Origin: Bifidobacterium breve
GTDB lineage: Bacteria; Actinomycetota; Actinomycetes; Nanopelagicales; Nanopelagicaceae
Direction: 5' to 3'
Assembly (NCBI GenBank): GCA_945873335.1
Contig: CAMCCH010000002.1
Coordinates: 1-42,476 of the forward strand
Length of the DNA: 42,476 nt
Both the position numbers and the translations under genes were made by a program. Below, in pieces: positions 34,059 to 42,353 of this stretch (position 1 is its first letter; each line of letters begins with the position of its first letter). The notes below the pieces were generated by a model. The model was not told where the DNA came from, made no database searches, and saw only the letters and a program-made list of their open reading frames with translations.

Positions 34059-34835
34059 ATGCAAAGTTCGAACCCGGTCCTAGGACGCGCTTTCGGTAAC
34101 GGTAAGCGCGGATATGCCGCTTTTGATCCAAGCTCAACAACTCAAGCAGATTCTTCGCAATTAGAAGATCTCTATAACGCCCCAGCAGCATCATCGCTGC
34201 GTATGGGACGTATGACTATTGATGATGTAGTCACTCGCACTGGAATTTTATTTGCAGTACTTGTTGTAACAGGTGCTGGTGCATGGACACTCAATTTTGG
34301 TGGCGGTGCACTCATGGTTGGTTTGCTTGGCGGATTTGTTCTTGCCATGGTCAACTCATTTAGCAAGACAGTTCGTCCAGCACTAGTCATTGCATACGCT
34401 GCATTCCAAGGTGTTGCACTCGGTACTTTGAGTCATATTTACAACGATGCATTCCCAGGAATTGTTAGCCAAGCAGTAATCGCAACGCTATGTGCATTTG
34501 CAGGAATGCTCTTTGCATATCGCAGCGGACGAATTCGTGTAACTCCTAAGTTCACACGTGTGATGCTCGGTTCTCTTATTGGTTACCTAATCCTTTCAGT
34601 TGTAACAATCTTTACTGGTTTCCCAGCTGGTGGATTAGGACTCTTGATTGCTGTCGCAGGTGTTGGACTAGCATCATTTTTCCTAGTTCTAGATTTCGAT
34701 CAAATCGAAAAGGGAATTGCCGCAGGAGCACCAGAGCAAGAATCATGGAGAGCTTCATTTGGCCTCATGGTTACTGTTGTTTGGCTCTACCTAGAAGTTC
34801 TACGTCTGCTATCTATTCTTCGTAGCAACGACTAA
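34059..34835 (+). CDS. Bax inhibitor-1/YccA-family membrane protein
   Basis: 258 residues with seven predicted membrane segments (about residues 45-250) after a 40-residue cytoplasmic N terminus (SNPVLGRAFGNGKRGYAAFD). The family segments FQGVALGTLSHIYNDAFPGI and SFFLVLDFDQIEKGIAAGAP are clear; the latter holds the conserved acidic pair linked to the pH-gated calcium leak in bacterial BI-1 proteins. AAGGAGAG lies 3-4 nt before the ATG. A strong terminator follows 13 nt after the stop, so it is probably a monocistronic unit. Confidence 0.9.
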   Translation: MQSSNPVLGRAFGNGKRGYAAFDPSSTTQADSSQLEDLYNAPAASSLRMGRMTIDDVVTRTGILFAVLVVTGAGAWTLNFGGGALMVGLLGGFVLAMVNSFSKTVRPALVIAYAAFQGVALGTLSHIYNDAFPGIVSQAVIATLCAFAGMLFAYRSGRIRVTPKFTRVMLGSLIGYLILSVVTIFTGFPAGGLGLLIAVAGVGLASFFLVLDFDQIEKGIAAGAPEQESWRASFGLMVTVVWLYLEVLRLLSILRSND

Positions 34836-34848
34836 TTACTTACTAAGA

Positions 34849-34883
34849 AACCCGCTCTGGCCAATGGCTGGGGCGGGTTTTTT
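34849..34883 (+). terminator. Intrinsic terminator after the BI-1 gene
   Basis: AACCCGC pairs with GCGGGTT and TCTGGCC with GGCTGGG (with G-U pairs) around an AAT loop, a 14-bp stem, followed by six T (34878-34883). It abuts the stop codon of the opposing MFS gene. On the minus strand only TTT follows, so it may terminate both ways but less well leftward. Confidence 0.85.
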
Positions 34884-36087
34884 ATTTGGATAAGTAAGAA
34901 CTCCTTGTTTCAGGCAATCTATAGGAGAGCACAACTGCAATGAGAAAAATAATCCCTGTTGCGCCAAATGCTGTGCGATAGGAGTAAGCATCGCAAATTG
35001 CCCCAACAACAATGGGGCCAACCATCATTCCAGCGTCACCTGCCATTTGGAACAAAGCAATTACTTGACCACCTTTGCCTCCAATAACATCGCCAACAAC
35101 AGTTGCCGGAACTGTTGAAAGATAGGCACCGCCGATTCCAAGTATCACCATAGAGAGTAAGTACATCCACGGATGAATGGTGAAGACCATAACTAAAACG
35201 CCAAGTGCCACGATAGATGTGCCGACTAGTGCTGCAAATCTTCGACCTTTAGTATCTGAAATCTTTCCAGCGCGAAGTAATAAGAATCCTTGAAAAATGG
35301 CTGAAAGAGTAAATCCATAACCGACAACGGCGGTAGTTGAATTCAATTCTTCGATAACAAAGATTGGTAAAACAGAGGATCGAAGACCAAAGAGAACCCA
35401 TGTAGTTAGAAAAGTAATGACGAGTGCGTATCGATATGGTCGAAGTGCAAGCGCTTGGCGAATTGTTGTGTGAGCAACCGCCCCTGAATCCTTTGCTCTT
35501 TTTCCAAGATTGGCACCGGTTAGGAAAAAGAATGCAATAAGACCTGAGATCGCTAATGTAAATGAATATGCAAAAAATGGAGCACGAAGTGAAATAAGGC
35601 TAAGTACTCCACCAATTGCAGGGCCGGTGATTCCACCAACTAAGAAAGCACCGTTATACAAGGACTGTGCTCGCCCTCGATGCTCGTCACTAACGGAGCG
35701 CATGATGACAGAACCTGCAGCAACAGAAAACATTGAAGAACCAAGGCCACCGGCAGAGCGAAAAATTAGAAGTTGTTGGTAGCTATTTGATAAGCCAACG
35801 AGCAATGTAAAGAGTGCAACCATGCCAACTCCGCTAGAGAAGATAGCGCGCTCACCAAAGTGATCCACCAATTTTCCTGAGATGAGCCCAGAAGAAAAGC
35901 GTGCAACCGCGAAGGCGGAGACGATTAAGCCAACTGCTGCATTATTGACACCAAAGGAGCGTGCAAATACTGGAATGGCAGGCAGAACAATTCCAAAGCC
36001 GAGTGCAACAAAGAATGATGCAACAATAAGTATGTTTACTTCACGAGAAAATTGTGCAAAAGGTGAGGTGAACTTATCTCGAATCAA
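34882..36087 (-). CDS. MFS transporter (12 TMS, drug-exporter type)
   Basis: 401 residues, twelve membrane helices. The motif-A region between helices 2 and 3 reads [20 protein letters not shown], the GxLxDRxGxR pattern of MFS. A motif-C-like [13 protein letters not shown] in helix 5 is typical of drug/H+ antiporters, and [19 protein letters not shown] follows helix 1. The second-half motif A is [15 protein letters not shown]. It overlaps the upstream DHA2 gene by 4 nt (ATGA), so the two exporters are cotranscribed from the promoter near 37700. The substrate is not predictable. Confidence 0.9.
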   Translation of the reverse strand: MIRDKFTSPFAQFSREVNILIVASFFVALGFGIVLPAIPVFARSFGVNNAAVGLIVSAFAVARFSSGLISGKLVDHFGERAIFSSGVGMVALFTLLVGLSNSYQQLLIFRSAGGLGSSMFSVAAGSVIMRSVSDEHRGRAQSLYNGAFLVGGITGPAIGGVLSLISLRAPFFAYSFTLAISGLIAFFFLTGANLGKRAKDSGAVAHTTIRQALALRPYRYALVITFLTTWVLFGLRSSVLPIFVIEELNSTTAVVGYGFTLSAIFQGFLLLRAGKISDTKGRRFAALVGTSIVALGVLVMVFTIHPWMYLLSMVILGIGGAYLSTVPATVVGDVIGGKGGQVIALFQMAGDAGMMVGPIVVGAICDAYSYRTAFGATGIIFLIAVVLSYRLPETRSSYLSK

Positions 36088-37685
36088 CCGATTGCCTCAC
36101 CAGCTGATTCTTCACGAGCGGCTGCATAATCTTTGTTTGTGCGCAATGGAGTTTCTCGTAGCATGAGTGCGAGTAAGAATCCAAGAGCGGTAATAGGGGC
36201 GGCTGCATAGAAAACTATATGAAAAGAATTTACGAAAGCCTCTAGGGCAGTAATTTGAATAGCAGGTGGAAGAGTCTCGAGAATTGCTGTGTTATTACTT
36301 AGTCCCTGCAATTTTGCTGGATCAAAGCCACTGACTGCATCAGGATTCTTGGTCGCAAGATCTGCAAAACCACTCTGCAAATAGTGGCTAACCCGATTTG
36401 TAAGAATTGTCCCAAAGATTGCAGTGCCGAAAACGCTACCAAGAGATCGGAAGAATGTATTACTACTTGTAGCAACGCCCATATCCTTGAAATCAACTGC
36501 GTTTTGTAGTGCGATAACAATTGTCTGCATTGATAGCCCAAGGCCTGCACCTACCAAGATTGAGTAGATAGATAACAACCAGAAGGGAGTCGAGATACTC
36601 AGCGTTGCCATAGCAAGAATTCCAACAGTCATAATCGCTGTTCCCATAATTGGATATTTCTTGTAATGACCGTGCTTTGTGATTTGTTTTCCACTAAATA
36701 TTGATGTGGAGACAATACCGAGCATGAGTGGAATCAATTTCAACCCAGCTTCTGTAGCTGAGTCACCTTTTACAACTTGTAGATAGAGAGGCAACATAAC
36801 AATTGCACCAAACATACCCGCGCCGATGACTGCACCAAGAAGTGATGTGAGCGTGAATGTGTGATTCTTGAAGAGTGAAAGCGGAAGAATTGGCTCCTTA
36901 GCCTTTGTCTCCCAAGAGATAAATGCGATTGTCAGAATAATTCCAGAGACTAGATATGTAATTGTTCGACTATCTGTCCAGCCATCTTGTGGTCCATAAA
37001 TTGAAACTGCAAGAAGAATGGCAGAGACTCCAGTAACCATAAGAAAAGCGCCCAGGTAATCGATGCTGTGATCACGCTTCACTTTTGGAATATGAAGCAC
37101 CGCAGAGGTAATGGCAAGGGCAGCGATACCGAATGGCAAGTTGATGTAGAAAATCCAACGCCAGCCAGTGATTCCCAAAATAGTTGCATGGTCAGAGAAA
37201 AACCCACCGAGAAGTGGGCCAGCAACAGATGAAAGCCCCCAGACTGCGCCGAAATAACCTTGATAACGACCGCGTTCGCGTGGAGGCACAATGTCGCCGA
37301 TGATTACGAAAGTAAGTGCCATCAAACCGCCTGCACCTAAGCCTTGCAGCGCACGTGTAGCGATGAGTTCATTCATATTCTGTGATGCACCTGCAAGGAA
37401 TGAACCAATAAGGAAAGTAACGATTGCAAATTGGAAAACAATTCGACGGCCATATATGTCAGAGATTTTTCCGTAGAGTGGAGTTGAAGCAGTAGAAGTC
37501 AAAAGATATGCGGTAACTACCCATGTGTAGTGATTGAGACCATCAAAATCTTCTACGATGCTTTTGAGCGCTGTAGAAACAATGGTTTGATCCAGGGCTG
37601 CCAGAAGCATTCCCGTCATCAGCCCGCTCAGGATGATCATGATTTCTCGGTGGCTGTGTTCCTTAACGGGGGCAGAATTAGACAT
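36084..37685 (-). CDS. DHA2-family MFS exporter (EmrB/QacA type)
   Basis: 533 residues, fourteen predicted helices. Helix 1 has [20 protein letters not shown] (motif D1 of DHA2 exporters with the conserved Asp), followed by [14 protein letters not shown] [19 protein letters not shown] and motif [15 protein letters not shown]. Motif [13 protein letters not shown] is in helix 5. Likely exports amphiphilic drugs or dyes by proton antiport. GAAAGG precedes the ATG at 37685 by 6 nt. A symmetric 17-bp element lies 22 nt upstream. Divergent from an ABC exporter. Confidence 0.92.
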   Translation of the reverse strand: MSNSAPVKEHSHREIMIILSGLMTGMLLAALDQTIVSTALKSIVEDFDGLNHYTWVVTAYLLTSTASTPLYGKISDIYGRRIVFQFAIVTFLIGSFLAGASQNMNELIATRALQGLGAGGLMALTFVIIGDIVPPRERGRYQGYFGAVWGLSSVAGPLLGGFFSDHATILGITGWRWIFYINLPFGIAALAITSAVLHIPKVKRDHSIDYLGAFLMVTGVSAILLAVSIYGPQDGWTDSRTITYLVSGIILTIAFISWETKAKEPILPLSLFKNHTFTLTSLLGAVIGAGMFGAIVMLPLYLQVVKGDSATEAGLKLIPLMLGIVSTSIFSGKQITKHGHYKKYPIMGTAIMTVGILAMATLSISTPFWLLSIYSILVGAGLGLSMQTIVIALQNAVDFKDMGVATSSNTFFRSLGSVFGTAIFGTILTNRVSHYLQSGFADLATKNPDAVSGFDPAKLQGLSNNTAILETLPPAIQITALEAFVNSFHIVFYAAAPITALGFLLALMLRETPLRTNKDYAAAREESAGEAIG

Positions 37686-37706
37686 AGTGGCCTTTCAAAA
37701 ATGGGC

Positions 37707-37723
37707 TCGCGAGATATTCGCGA
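37707..37723. promoter_or_regulatory. Symmetric operator TCGCGA-N5-TCGCGA
   Basis: Two copies of the self-palindrome TCGCGA separated by GATAT, 17 bp in total, in the 67-bp region between the divergent DHA2 and DrrA genes. On the minus strand a CATAAT box (37731-37726) lies just upstream of it, so the element covers the expected start site of the DHA2-MFS operon; on the plus strand its right half occupies the -35 position of drrA. It probably binds a dimeric repressor controlling both transporters. No regulator gene is adjacent. Confidence 0.6.
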
Positions 37724-37740
37724 AGATTATGCAATAGATG

Positions 37741-37746
37741 TAAGTT
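37741..37746 (+). promoter_or_regulatory. -10 element of drrA (leaderless)
   Basis: TAAGTT with a 6-nt gap (TACTCT) to the GTG at 37753. There is no Shine-Dalgarno. The -35 position falls on the right half of the TCGCGA repeat. Confidence 0.45.
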
Positions 37747-37752
37747 TACTCT

Positions 37753-38739
37753 GTGAAATCAGTGGTTGCGCAACATCTCATCAAAACCTATCGCAATGGC
37801 GAGGTGAGAGCCCTAGATGATTTATCTCTCGATGTTGAAGAGGGCACTGTTCTTAGCGTTTTAGGCCCTAATGGCGCTGGTAAGACGACAACAGTAAGAA
37901 TTCTTGCAACACTTCTATCACCAGATTCTGGAAATGCAACAGTCGGTGGAATTGATGTAATAAAGCACCCCGAGAAAGTTCGCGAAATCATTGGTTTATC
38001 TGGTCAATATGCAGCTGTTGATGAAACTTTGACAGGCTGGGACAACTTGGTGATGTTTGGCCGTTTATATCACTTAGGAAAACAAGCATCTATCAATCGT
38101 GCAAATGAACTTCTTGAACGATTCTCACTCACCGAAAGTGCGCGCCGCCCTATCAAGACATATTCAGGTGGAATGCGCAGACGTTTAGATTTAGCGGCAT
38201 CTCTGATTGTTAGGCCAAAAGTTCTCTTCTTAGATGAGCCAACAACTGGGCTTGATCCACGCGGTCGCCAAGAGATGTGGGGAGTAATTGAAGAGTTGGT
38301 AAAAGATGGTGTAACCCTTTTGCTCACAACTCAATATCTCGAAGAAGCAGATCAACTAGCCGATGAGATTGCAGTAATTGATCATGGAAAAGTTATTGCT
38401 CGAGGAACATCTGATGTGCTCAAGAAGCAAGTGGGTGGAGAGCGCCTAGAAGTAGTAGTTGAAAGTGCTCATATCAAAGCAACGATGGAAATTGTTGCAA
38501 AGGTCAGTGGAGATAAAGTCTCACTAGATGAAGCGCTTCGCCAAATAAGTGCACCTGTCTCTACTGGCGCAACAGCACTCATTGAAGTTTTGAGAGCGCT
38601 AGATACTGCAGGCATTCACCCGTTAGATGTGGGTTTGAAGCGCCCTTCACTCGACGATGTCTTTATGTCATTGACCGGCCATGTTGCAGAAGAAGTTGTT
38701 GCTGCACCAGTTGATAAAAAGAAGAAAGGTAGAAAGTAA
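37753..38739 (+). CDS. ABC exporter ATP-binding protein (DrrA type)
   Basis: 328 residues. Walker A GPNGAGKTTTVRI near residue 38, Q-loop GLSGQYAAVDETLTG, ABC signature YSGGMRRRLDLAASL, Walker B VLFLDEPTTGLDPRGR and the H-loop region LLLTTQYLEEADQLADEI. A C-terminal extension (about residues 215-328, with GLKRPSLDDVFMSLTGH) is typical of DrrA/DrrA-like antibiotic-resistance ATPases. The tail is Lys rich. It overlaps the permease by one base. Likely exports a hydrophobic compound. Confidence 0.93.
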   Translation: MKSVVAQHLIKTYRNGEVRALDDLSLDVEEGTVLSVLGPNGAGKTTTVRILATLLSPDSGNATVGGIDVIKHPEKVREIIGLSGQYAAVDETLTGWDNLVMFGRLYHLGKQASINRANELLERFSLTESARRPIKTYSGGMRRRLDLAASLIVRPKVLFLDEPTTGLDPRGRQEMWGVIEELVKDGVTLLLTTQYLEEADQLADEIAVIDHGKVIARGTSDVLKKQVGGERLEVVVESAHIKATMEIVAKVSGDKVSLDEALRQISAPVSTGATALIEVLRALDTAGIHPLDVGLKRPSLDDVFMSLTGHVAEEVVAAPVDKKKKGRK

Positions 38740-39533
38740 TGAAAAATGCGATCTCTGATGCGCTAGTTATTACTAAACGCCAGCTACTTCAATTAGCTCG
38801 AGTTCCAGAAGTGCTTATTTTTTCAACAATTCAGCCTGTGATGTTTGTACTTCTCTTTAGATATGTCTTCGGTGGCTCAATATCTACCGACCAACCTGGT
38901 GGTTATGTTCAACTCCTGATGCCAGGCATCTTTGTGCAAACAGTTGCATTTACATTAGCTGCGACGGCATCAGGTCTTGCAGAAGATATGGGTAAGGGTT
39001 TGATTGATCGCTTTAGATCACTTCCGATTTCTCGCTCTGCCCTCGTCGTTGGACGAACCCTTGGGGATTCATTACTCAATATTGTTGTCTTAGCAGTGAT
39101 GGGGATTGCAGGATTTGTAGTGGGCTGGCGTCCAACATCTGGTCTGCCAAAAGTCATGCTCGGGTTTCTATTCTTACTTCTCTTTGGCTACGCACTTTCA
39201 TGGACAGGTATCTTTGTTGGGCTCTCAGCACGAGATGCACGTGTTGTACAAAATGTGAGTTTTATAATCACATTTCCACTCACTTTCCTATCTAATGCAT
39301 TCGCACCTACAACTGGTATGCCAAGACCATTGCAATATGTCGCCGAATGGAATCCTGTATCAACAATGGTGGCCGCATGTCGTCAGCTCTTTGGATTAGA
39401 AAATCAATTTGGAGCAACTGCTGGATCATTTCCAAGCGAGCATCCACTTGAAATGTCACTGATTTATATGGTTCTAATTATGGTGATATTTGTACCACTG
39501 AGCGTTCGAAAGTATAAGAACTCAAGCAAGTAG
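38739..39533 (+). CDS. ABC-2 type permease (DrrB type)
   Basis: 264 residues with six membrane helices, ABC-2 family. The N-terminal amphipathic region TKRQLLQLARVPEVLIFSTI precedes helix 1 (QPVMFVLLFRYVFGGSI). The loop after helix 2 has AEDMGKGLIDRFRSLPISRS, the coupling-helix signature of ABC-2 permeases. SNAFAPTTGMPRPLQYVAEW and the preceding NVSFIITFPLTFL mark the late helices. It forms the transporter with the upstream ATPase. Convergent with greA, 2 nt between stops, no visible terminator. Confidence 0.92.
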   Translation: MKNAISDALVITKRQLLQLARVPEVLIFSTIQPVMFVLLFRYVFGGSISTDQPGGYVQLLMPGIFVQTVAFTLAATASGLAEDMGKGLIDRFRSLPISRSALVVGRTLGDSLLNIVVLAVMGIAGFVVGWRPTSGLPKVMLGFLFLLLFGYALSWTGIFVGLSARDARVVQNVSFIITFPLTFLSNAFAPTTGMPRPLQYVAEWNPVSTMVAACRQLFGLENQFGATAGSFPSEHPLEMSLIYMVLIMVIFVPLSVRKYKNSSK

Positions 39534-39535
39534 TA

Positions 39536-40009
39536 CTAGTAACTCTCCACTGATTTGATAAGCACGGTAATTTCTTTGCCACTTGGTGCTTTGAATGAAA
39601 CTGTGTCACCAATCTTTGCACCTAGTACAGCAGCGCCTAATGGAGATTTTTCACTGTAAACATCGAGGTCGCCACTAGAAATTTCGCGCGAACCAAGTAA
39701 GAATTTAGATTCATCTCCTGCAATATCTGCCGTAACAATCATGCCCGCACCCACTAAACCGTCGGCACTAGCTGGTGGAGTACCGATGTGTGCGTTATCG
39801 AGCATATGAATGAGTTGCTTGATTCGCGCTTCCATCTTGCCTTGCTCTTCGCGCGCTGCGTGATAGCCGCCATTTTCCTTTAGATCACCTTCGGCGCGCG
39901 CCGCTTCAATTTTGCGCACGACATCGACTCTCGCCTCATTTGTTAAATGATCGAGCTCGCTGCGTAAACGATCAGCAGCTTCTTGTGTTAGCCATGTCTG
40001 TGAACTCAT
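39536..40009 (-). CDS. greA: Transcription elongation factor GreA
   Basis: 157 residues. GreA inserts its coiled coil into the RNA polymerase secondary channel and stimulates cleavage of backtracked RNA. The N-terminal coiled coil (about 5-75) contains the tip acidic pair in AARAEGDLKENGGYHAAREE. The C-terminal FKBP-like domain ends with SPLGAAVLGAKIGDTVSF and KEITVLIKSVESY. I prefer the ATG at 40009 (MSSQTWLTQEA), which matches the mycobacterial start; a GTG at 40036 overlapping the DUF4307 gene would add nine residues. Confidence 0.93.
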   Translation of the reverse strand: MSSQTWLTQEAADRLRSELDHLTNEARVDVVRKIEAARAEGDLKENGGYHAAREEQGKMEARIKQLIHMLDNAHIGTPPASADGLVGAGMIVTADIAGDESKFLLGSREISSGDLDVYSEKSPLGAAVLGAKIGDTVSFKAPSGKEITVLIKSVESY

Positions 40010-40028
40010 AAGGGATAAAGGTACCTGA

Positions 40029-40421
40029 TTAGTCACTTTCGCGACATCGGACTACATCTGCATTTACCGCTGGACCACGCGTAGGAATGGGTGTGATGAG
40101 CTCTTGCTTAGAGTTTCCTGCAGGTATTACTTCATCAATTTGGCCAATGACATTTTTGTCGATATCTCGAGCAACTAATGTGCAGGTATACGAAGTATTT
40201 ATTGAGCGACGCTCTAGAGAATATCTAATCGATATCTCTTTTTCATTAGTAACTGAAAATGAAATCAATGTAGTTCGATAGGGCGGATTGGAATGATGTA
40301 GTCCCGCCCACACCAACCAGGAAATACCAAGGAGTACACAAAGAATTGCTGGAATCTGCCATTTACTAGGCGGGCGCACCCCATAGCGATCGTTGTAGGA
40401 AAACGGTGCCTCGGATTGCAT
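40029..40421 (-). CDS. DUF4307 membrane protein
   Basis: 130 residues, DUF4307 family, unknown function, next to greA in many actinobacteria (Rv1081c, from memory). It has an N-terminal NDRYGV motif, one membrane helix (about 22-40, around IPAILCVLLGISWLVWAG) and an extracytoplasmic beta-rich domain with two Cys that could form a disulfide (YTCTLVARD and VVRCRESD). The ATG at 40421 lies in a 24-bp palindrome with a CATAAT box 6 nt upstream, so it is probably leaderless. Confidence 0.88.
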   Translation of the reverse strand: MQSEAPFSYNDRYGVRPPSKWQIPAILCVLLGISWLVWAGLHHSNPPYRTTLISFSVTNEKEISIRYSLERRSINTSYTCTLVARDIDKNVIGQIDEVIPAGNSKQELITPIPTRGPAVNADVVRCRESD

Positions 40422-40440
40422 GGCATGATTATGTCATGCA
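40417..40440. promoter_or_regulatory. Palindromic bidirectional leaderless promoter
   Basis: A 24-bp imperfect palindrome (20 of 24 positions symmetric) fills the space between two divergent genes and includes both start codons. Plus strand: extended -10 TGG-CATGAT (40421-40429), a 6-nt gap, ATG at 40436. Minus strand: extended -10 TGA-CATAAT (40436-40428), a 6-nt gap, ATG at 40421. The two -10 hexamers overlap by 2 bp. Neither side has a recognisable -35 or a Shine-Dalgarno. Confidence 0.65.
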
Positions 40441-40573
40441 AAAAGATGTAGAGATGGGCTCAGCTGGATCACTCACCGTAACCATTTTGTGTATTGCTGT
40501 TGTATTCCTACTTCGTAGTTTCTATAAGCGCTATAACCGTATGACTGAGCGCGAGAATGAATCTAACGACTAA
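40436..40573 (+). CDS. Small single-pass membrane protein (45 aa)
   Basis: ATG at 40436 to TAA at 40573, 45 residues. An N-terminal MQKDVEMGSAGS is followed by one helix (about 11-27, TVTILCIAVVFLLRSFY) and a basic/acidic tail (KRYNRMTERENESND). Position, divergent from DUF4307 and greA and before uppS, matches a small conserved membrane protein in mycobacteria (Rv1083, from memory), normally after the mca gene that is missing here. Its end overlaps SURF1 by 17 nt. Function unknown. Confidence 0.7.
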   Translation: MQKDVEMGSAGSLTVTILCIAVVFLLRSFYKRYNRMTERENESND

Positions 40574-41273
40574 TCGTTTCATCAAAATATTTGCCCAGTC
40601 TGTTGCATTACTTGCACTTGTAACGATATTTGTAAGCCTTGGTTTATGGCAATTGGATAGAGCCCGCGATCTCAAGAGTTCACTCACTGTAAGCAAGCCA
40701 GAGCTGGTAGCACCTGTTGCTCTAACATCTGTTGCCAAGCCTCTGGAGTCCTTGGGAGAAAAAGGGCTAAATACAAATGTGAAAGTAACAGGAAATTATG
40801 TTGCTAACTACAAGGTACCTAATCAAAGAGATTCCAATGGAAATATTTCAGATTGGGAGGGTGCGCTACTCCAAGTAAACCCAACAGATGCGATATTGGT
40901 TTTACGCGGTCTTTGGTCAGATCGTTTGCAGAACCCCGAGATTGCAATGTCAACCAAGGTTAGTGTCAGTGGAATTTTGACCCCTGCACAATTTGATGAC
41001 CGCGCAATCAATACCCCGGGAGTCATCTCTCGATTGGATAGTTCGGTTTTAGTTTCTACAACTGATTTGAATCTCTACGATGGATTCATCAATGCCCTAA
41101 ATGAAATGGCTAACTCATCTCAAATAGATAGGCAACGGATCCCATTTACCCCCACCATCAATGCGCGCATCCCAGGTTTATATTGGCAACATCTTTCGTA
41201 TGTGGTCATTTGGTGGCTCATGGCAGCGGTGGTGCTTTACCTTCCGCTATATCAACGTAGAGTAAGAACATGA
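40557..41273 (+). CDS. SURF1-family cytochrome c oxidase assembly protein
   Basis: 238 residues with two membrane helices flanking an extracytoplasmic domain. Helix 1 (about 10-29) runs into LGLWQLDRARDLKSSL, the SURF1 N-terminal signature (GxWQxxR). The central domain has NVKVTGNYVANYKVPNQRD and VLRGLWSDRL. The C-terminal segment IPGLYWQHLSYVVIWWLMAA contains the conserved HxxYxxxW pattern implicated in heme a handling. It helps insert heme a into oxidase subunit I and complements the CopD-CtaG fusion at 3912. ATG at 40557 lies inside the small upstream gene, and its stop overlaps the next gene by 4 nt. Confidence 0.88.
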   Translation: MNLTTNRFIKIFAQSVALLALVTIFVSLGLWQLDRARDLKSSLTVSKPELVAPVALTSVAKPLESLGEKGLNTNVKVTGNYVANYKVPNQRDSNGNISDWEGALLQVNPTDAILVLRGLWSDRLQNPEIAMSTKVSVSGILTPAQFDDRAINTPGVISRLDSSVLVSTTDLNLYDGFINALNEMANSSQIDRQRIPFTPTINARIPGLYWQHLSYVVIWWLMAAVVLYLPLYQRRVRT

Positions 41274-41569
41274 AGAACGAAATCCTGCGCTTTCGCGTCA
41301 TGGCACTCATTGCCGGAGTTATGTCCCTACTTCTTTGGTTTGTTTATCTGCCGGTGAAATACCTTCTTGATAACCCAGATTTACTCTCTAATGTCATGTG
41401 GATTCCTATGGCTCACGGGTATCTCTACCCTGTTTATGTGCTCACAGCTATCCAATTTGCCGCCAAAGCTAAGTGGTCATTGATGAGGATGCTTGGTCTT
41501 ATTTTGGCTGGAACATTGCCAATCGCATCTATTGTTGCGGAGCGCCGCGTTGTTCGTACATATTCGTAA
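41270..41569 (+). CDS. DUF3817 integral membrane protein
   Basis: 99 residues, DUF3817 family, three membrane helices (about 8-30, 40-65, 72-90). Typical motifs are RVMALIAGVMSLLLWFVYLP near the start, VMWIPMAHGYLYPVYVLTAI in the middle and AGTLPIASIVAERRV at the end. Function unknown; common in actinobacteria. It overlaps SURF1 by 4 nt and the uppS start by 20 nt. Confidence 0.85.
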   Translation: MKNEILRFRVMALIAGVMSLLLWFVYLPVKYLLDNPDLLSNVMWIPMAHGYLYPVYVLTAIQFAAKAKWSLMRMLGLILAGTLPIASIVAERRVVRTYS

Positions 41570-42353
41570 ATTCATAAAATCACTCTTCTATCCATTTTAT
41601 GAATGGCGCATAGTTCGAGATCTTGATTTCACAAAGACCCCACATCACGTTGGTGTAATTCTGGATGGCAATAGGCGCTGGGCAAAAGCTAATCGCAATG
41701 AAGATGACCCAACTGATATCGGAATTCGCAATAGCGCTCGCGGTCATAAAGCTGGCGCAAATAAGATTATTGAATTTCTTGGATGGTGTGATGAGGCCGA
41801 AGTCCGCGTAGTTACCTTATGGCTGCTCTCTACCGATAATTTCAAGCGCTCTCCAGAAGAACTTAACGCACTCCTTGAAATTATCGGCCAGACGGTAGAT
41901 GAATTAGCAGCCACAGGGCGCTGGAATATCAAGGCAGTGGGCGCCCTAGATTTATTGCCTGAATGGTTATCTACAAAACTTCAAGAACTCAAGCCGATTC
42001 GCAATGAAGGAGTTGAGGTAAATGTTGCAATTGGTTATGGGGGCAGGCGAGAAATCGTAGATGCCGTCAAGAGTTATTTAGCCGATGAGCAATCACAGGG
42101 GCGAACCATTAGTCAGGCACAAGAAAAACTCTCGACAGAAGAGATTTCTAAATTTCTCTATACCGCTGGCCAGCCAGATCCCGAACTCCTCATCCGCACA
42201 TCGGGGGAGCAGCGACTTGGTGGATTCTTATTGTGGCAGAGCGCTTTATCGGAGTTTTATTTCTGCGAGGCATACTGGCCAGACTTTAGAAGAGTTGATT
42301 TTTTGCGTGCCCTTCGTGCATATTCTTTGCGACAAAGACGAATGGGAAACTAA
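41550..42353 (+). CDS. uppS: Polyprenyl (Z-isoprenyl) diphosphate synthase
   Basis: 267 residues, cis-prenyltransferase making polyprenyl diphosphate, the precursor of the lipid carrier used for peptidoglycan and by PMT. Motif I is HVGVILDGNRRWAKAN with the catalytic Asp; later NFKRSPEE, NVAIGYGGRREIVDAV and the terminal signature LLIRTSGEQRLGGFLLWQSA followed by LSEFYF. In actinobacteria two homologs exist (short-chain and long-chain); which this is cannot be told. I place the start at TTG 41550 because GGAG lies 7 nt upstream and no ATG or GTG is available in frame downstream before motif I; the frame is open further upstream into DUF3817. Confidence 0.88.
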   Translation: MFVHIRKFIKSLFYPFYEWRIVRDLDFTKTPHHVGVILDGNRRWAKANRNEDDPTDIGIRNSARGHKAGANKIIEFLGWCDEAEVRVVTLWLLSTDNFKRSPEELNALLEIIGQTVDELAATGRWNIKAVGALDLLPEWLSTKLQELKPIRNEGVEVNVAIGYGGRREIVDAVKSYLADEQSQGRTISQAQEKLSTEEISKFLYTAGQPDPELLIRTSGEQRLGGFLLWQSALSEFYFCEAYWPDFRRVDFLRALRAYSLRQRRMGN

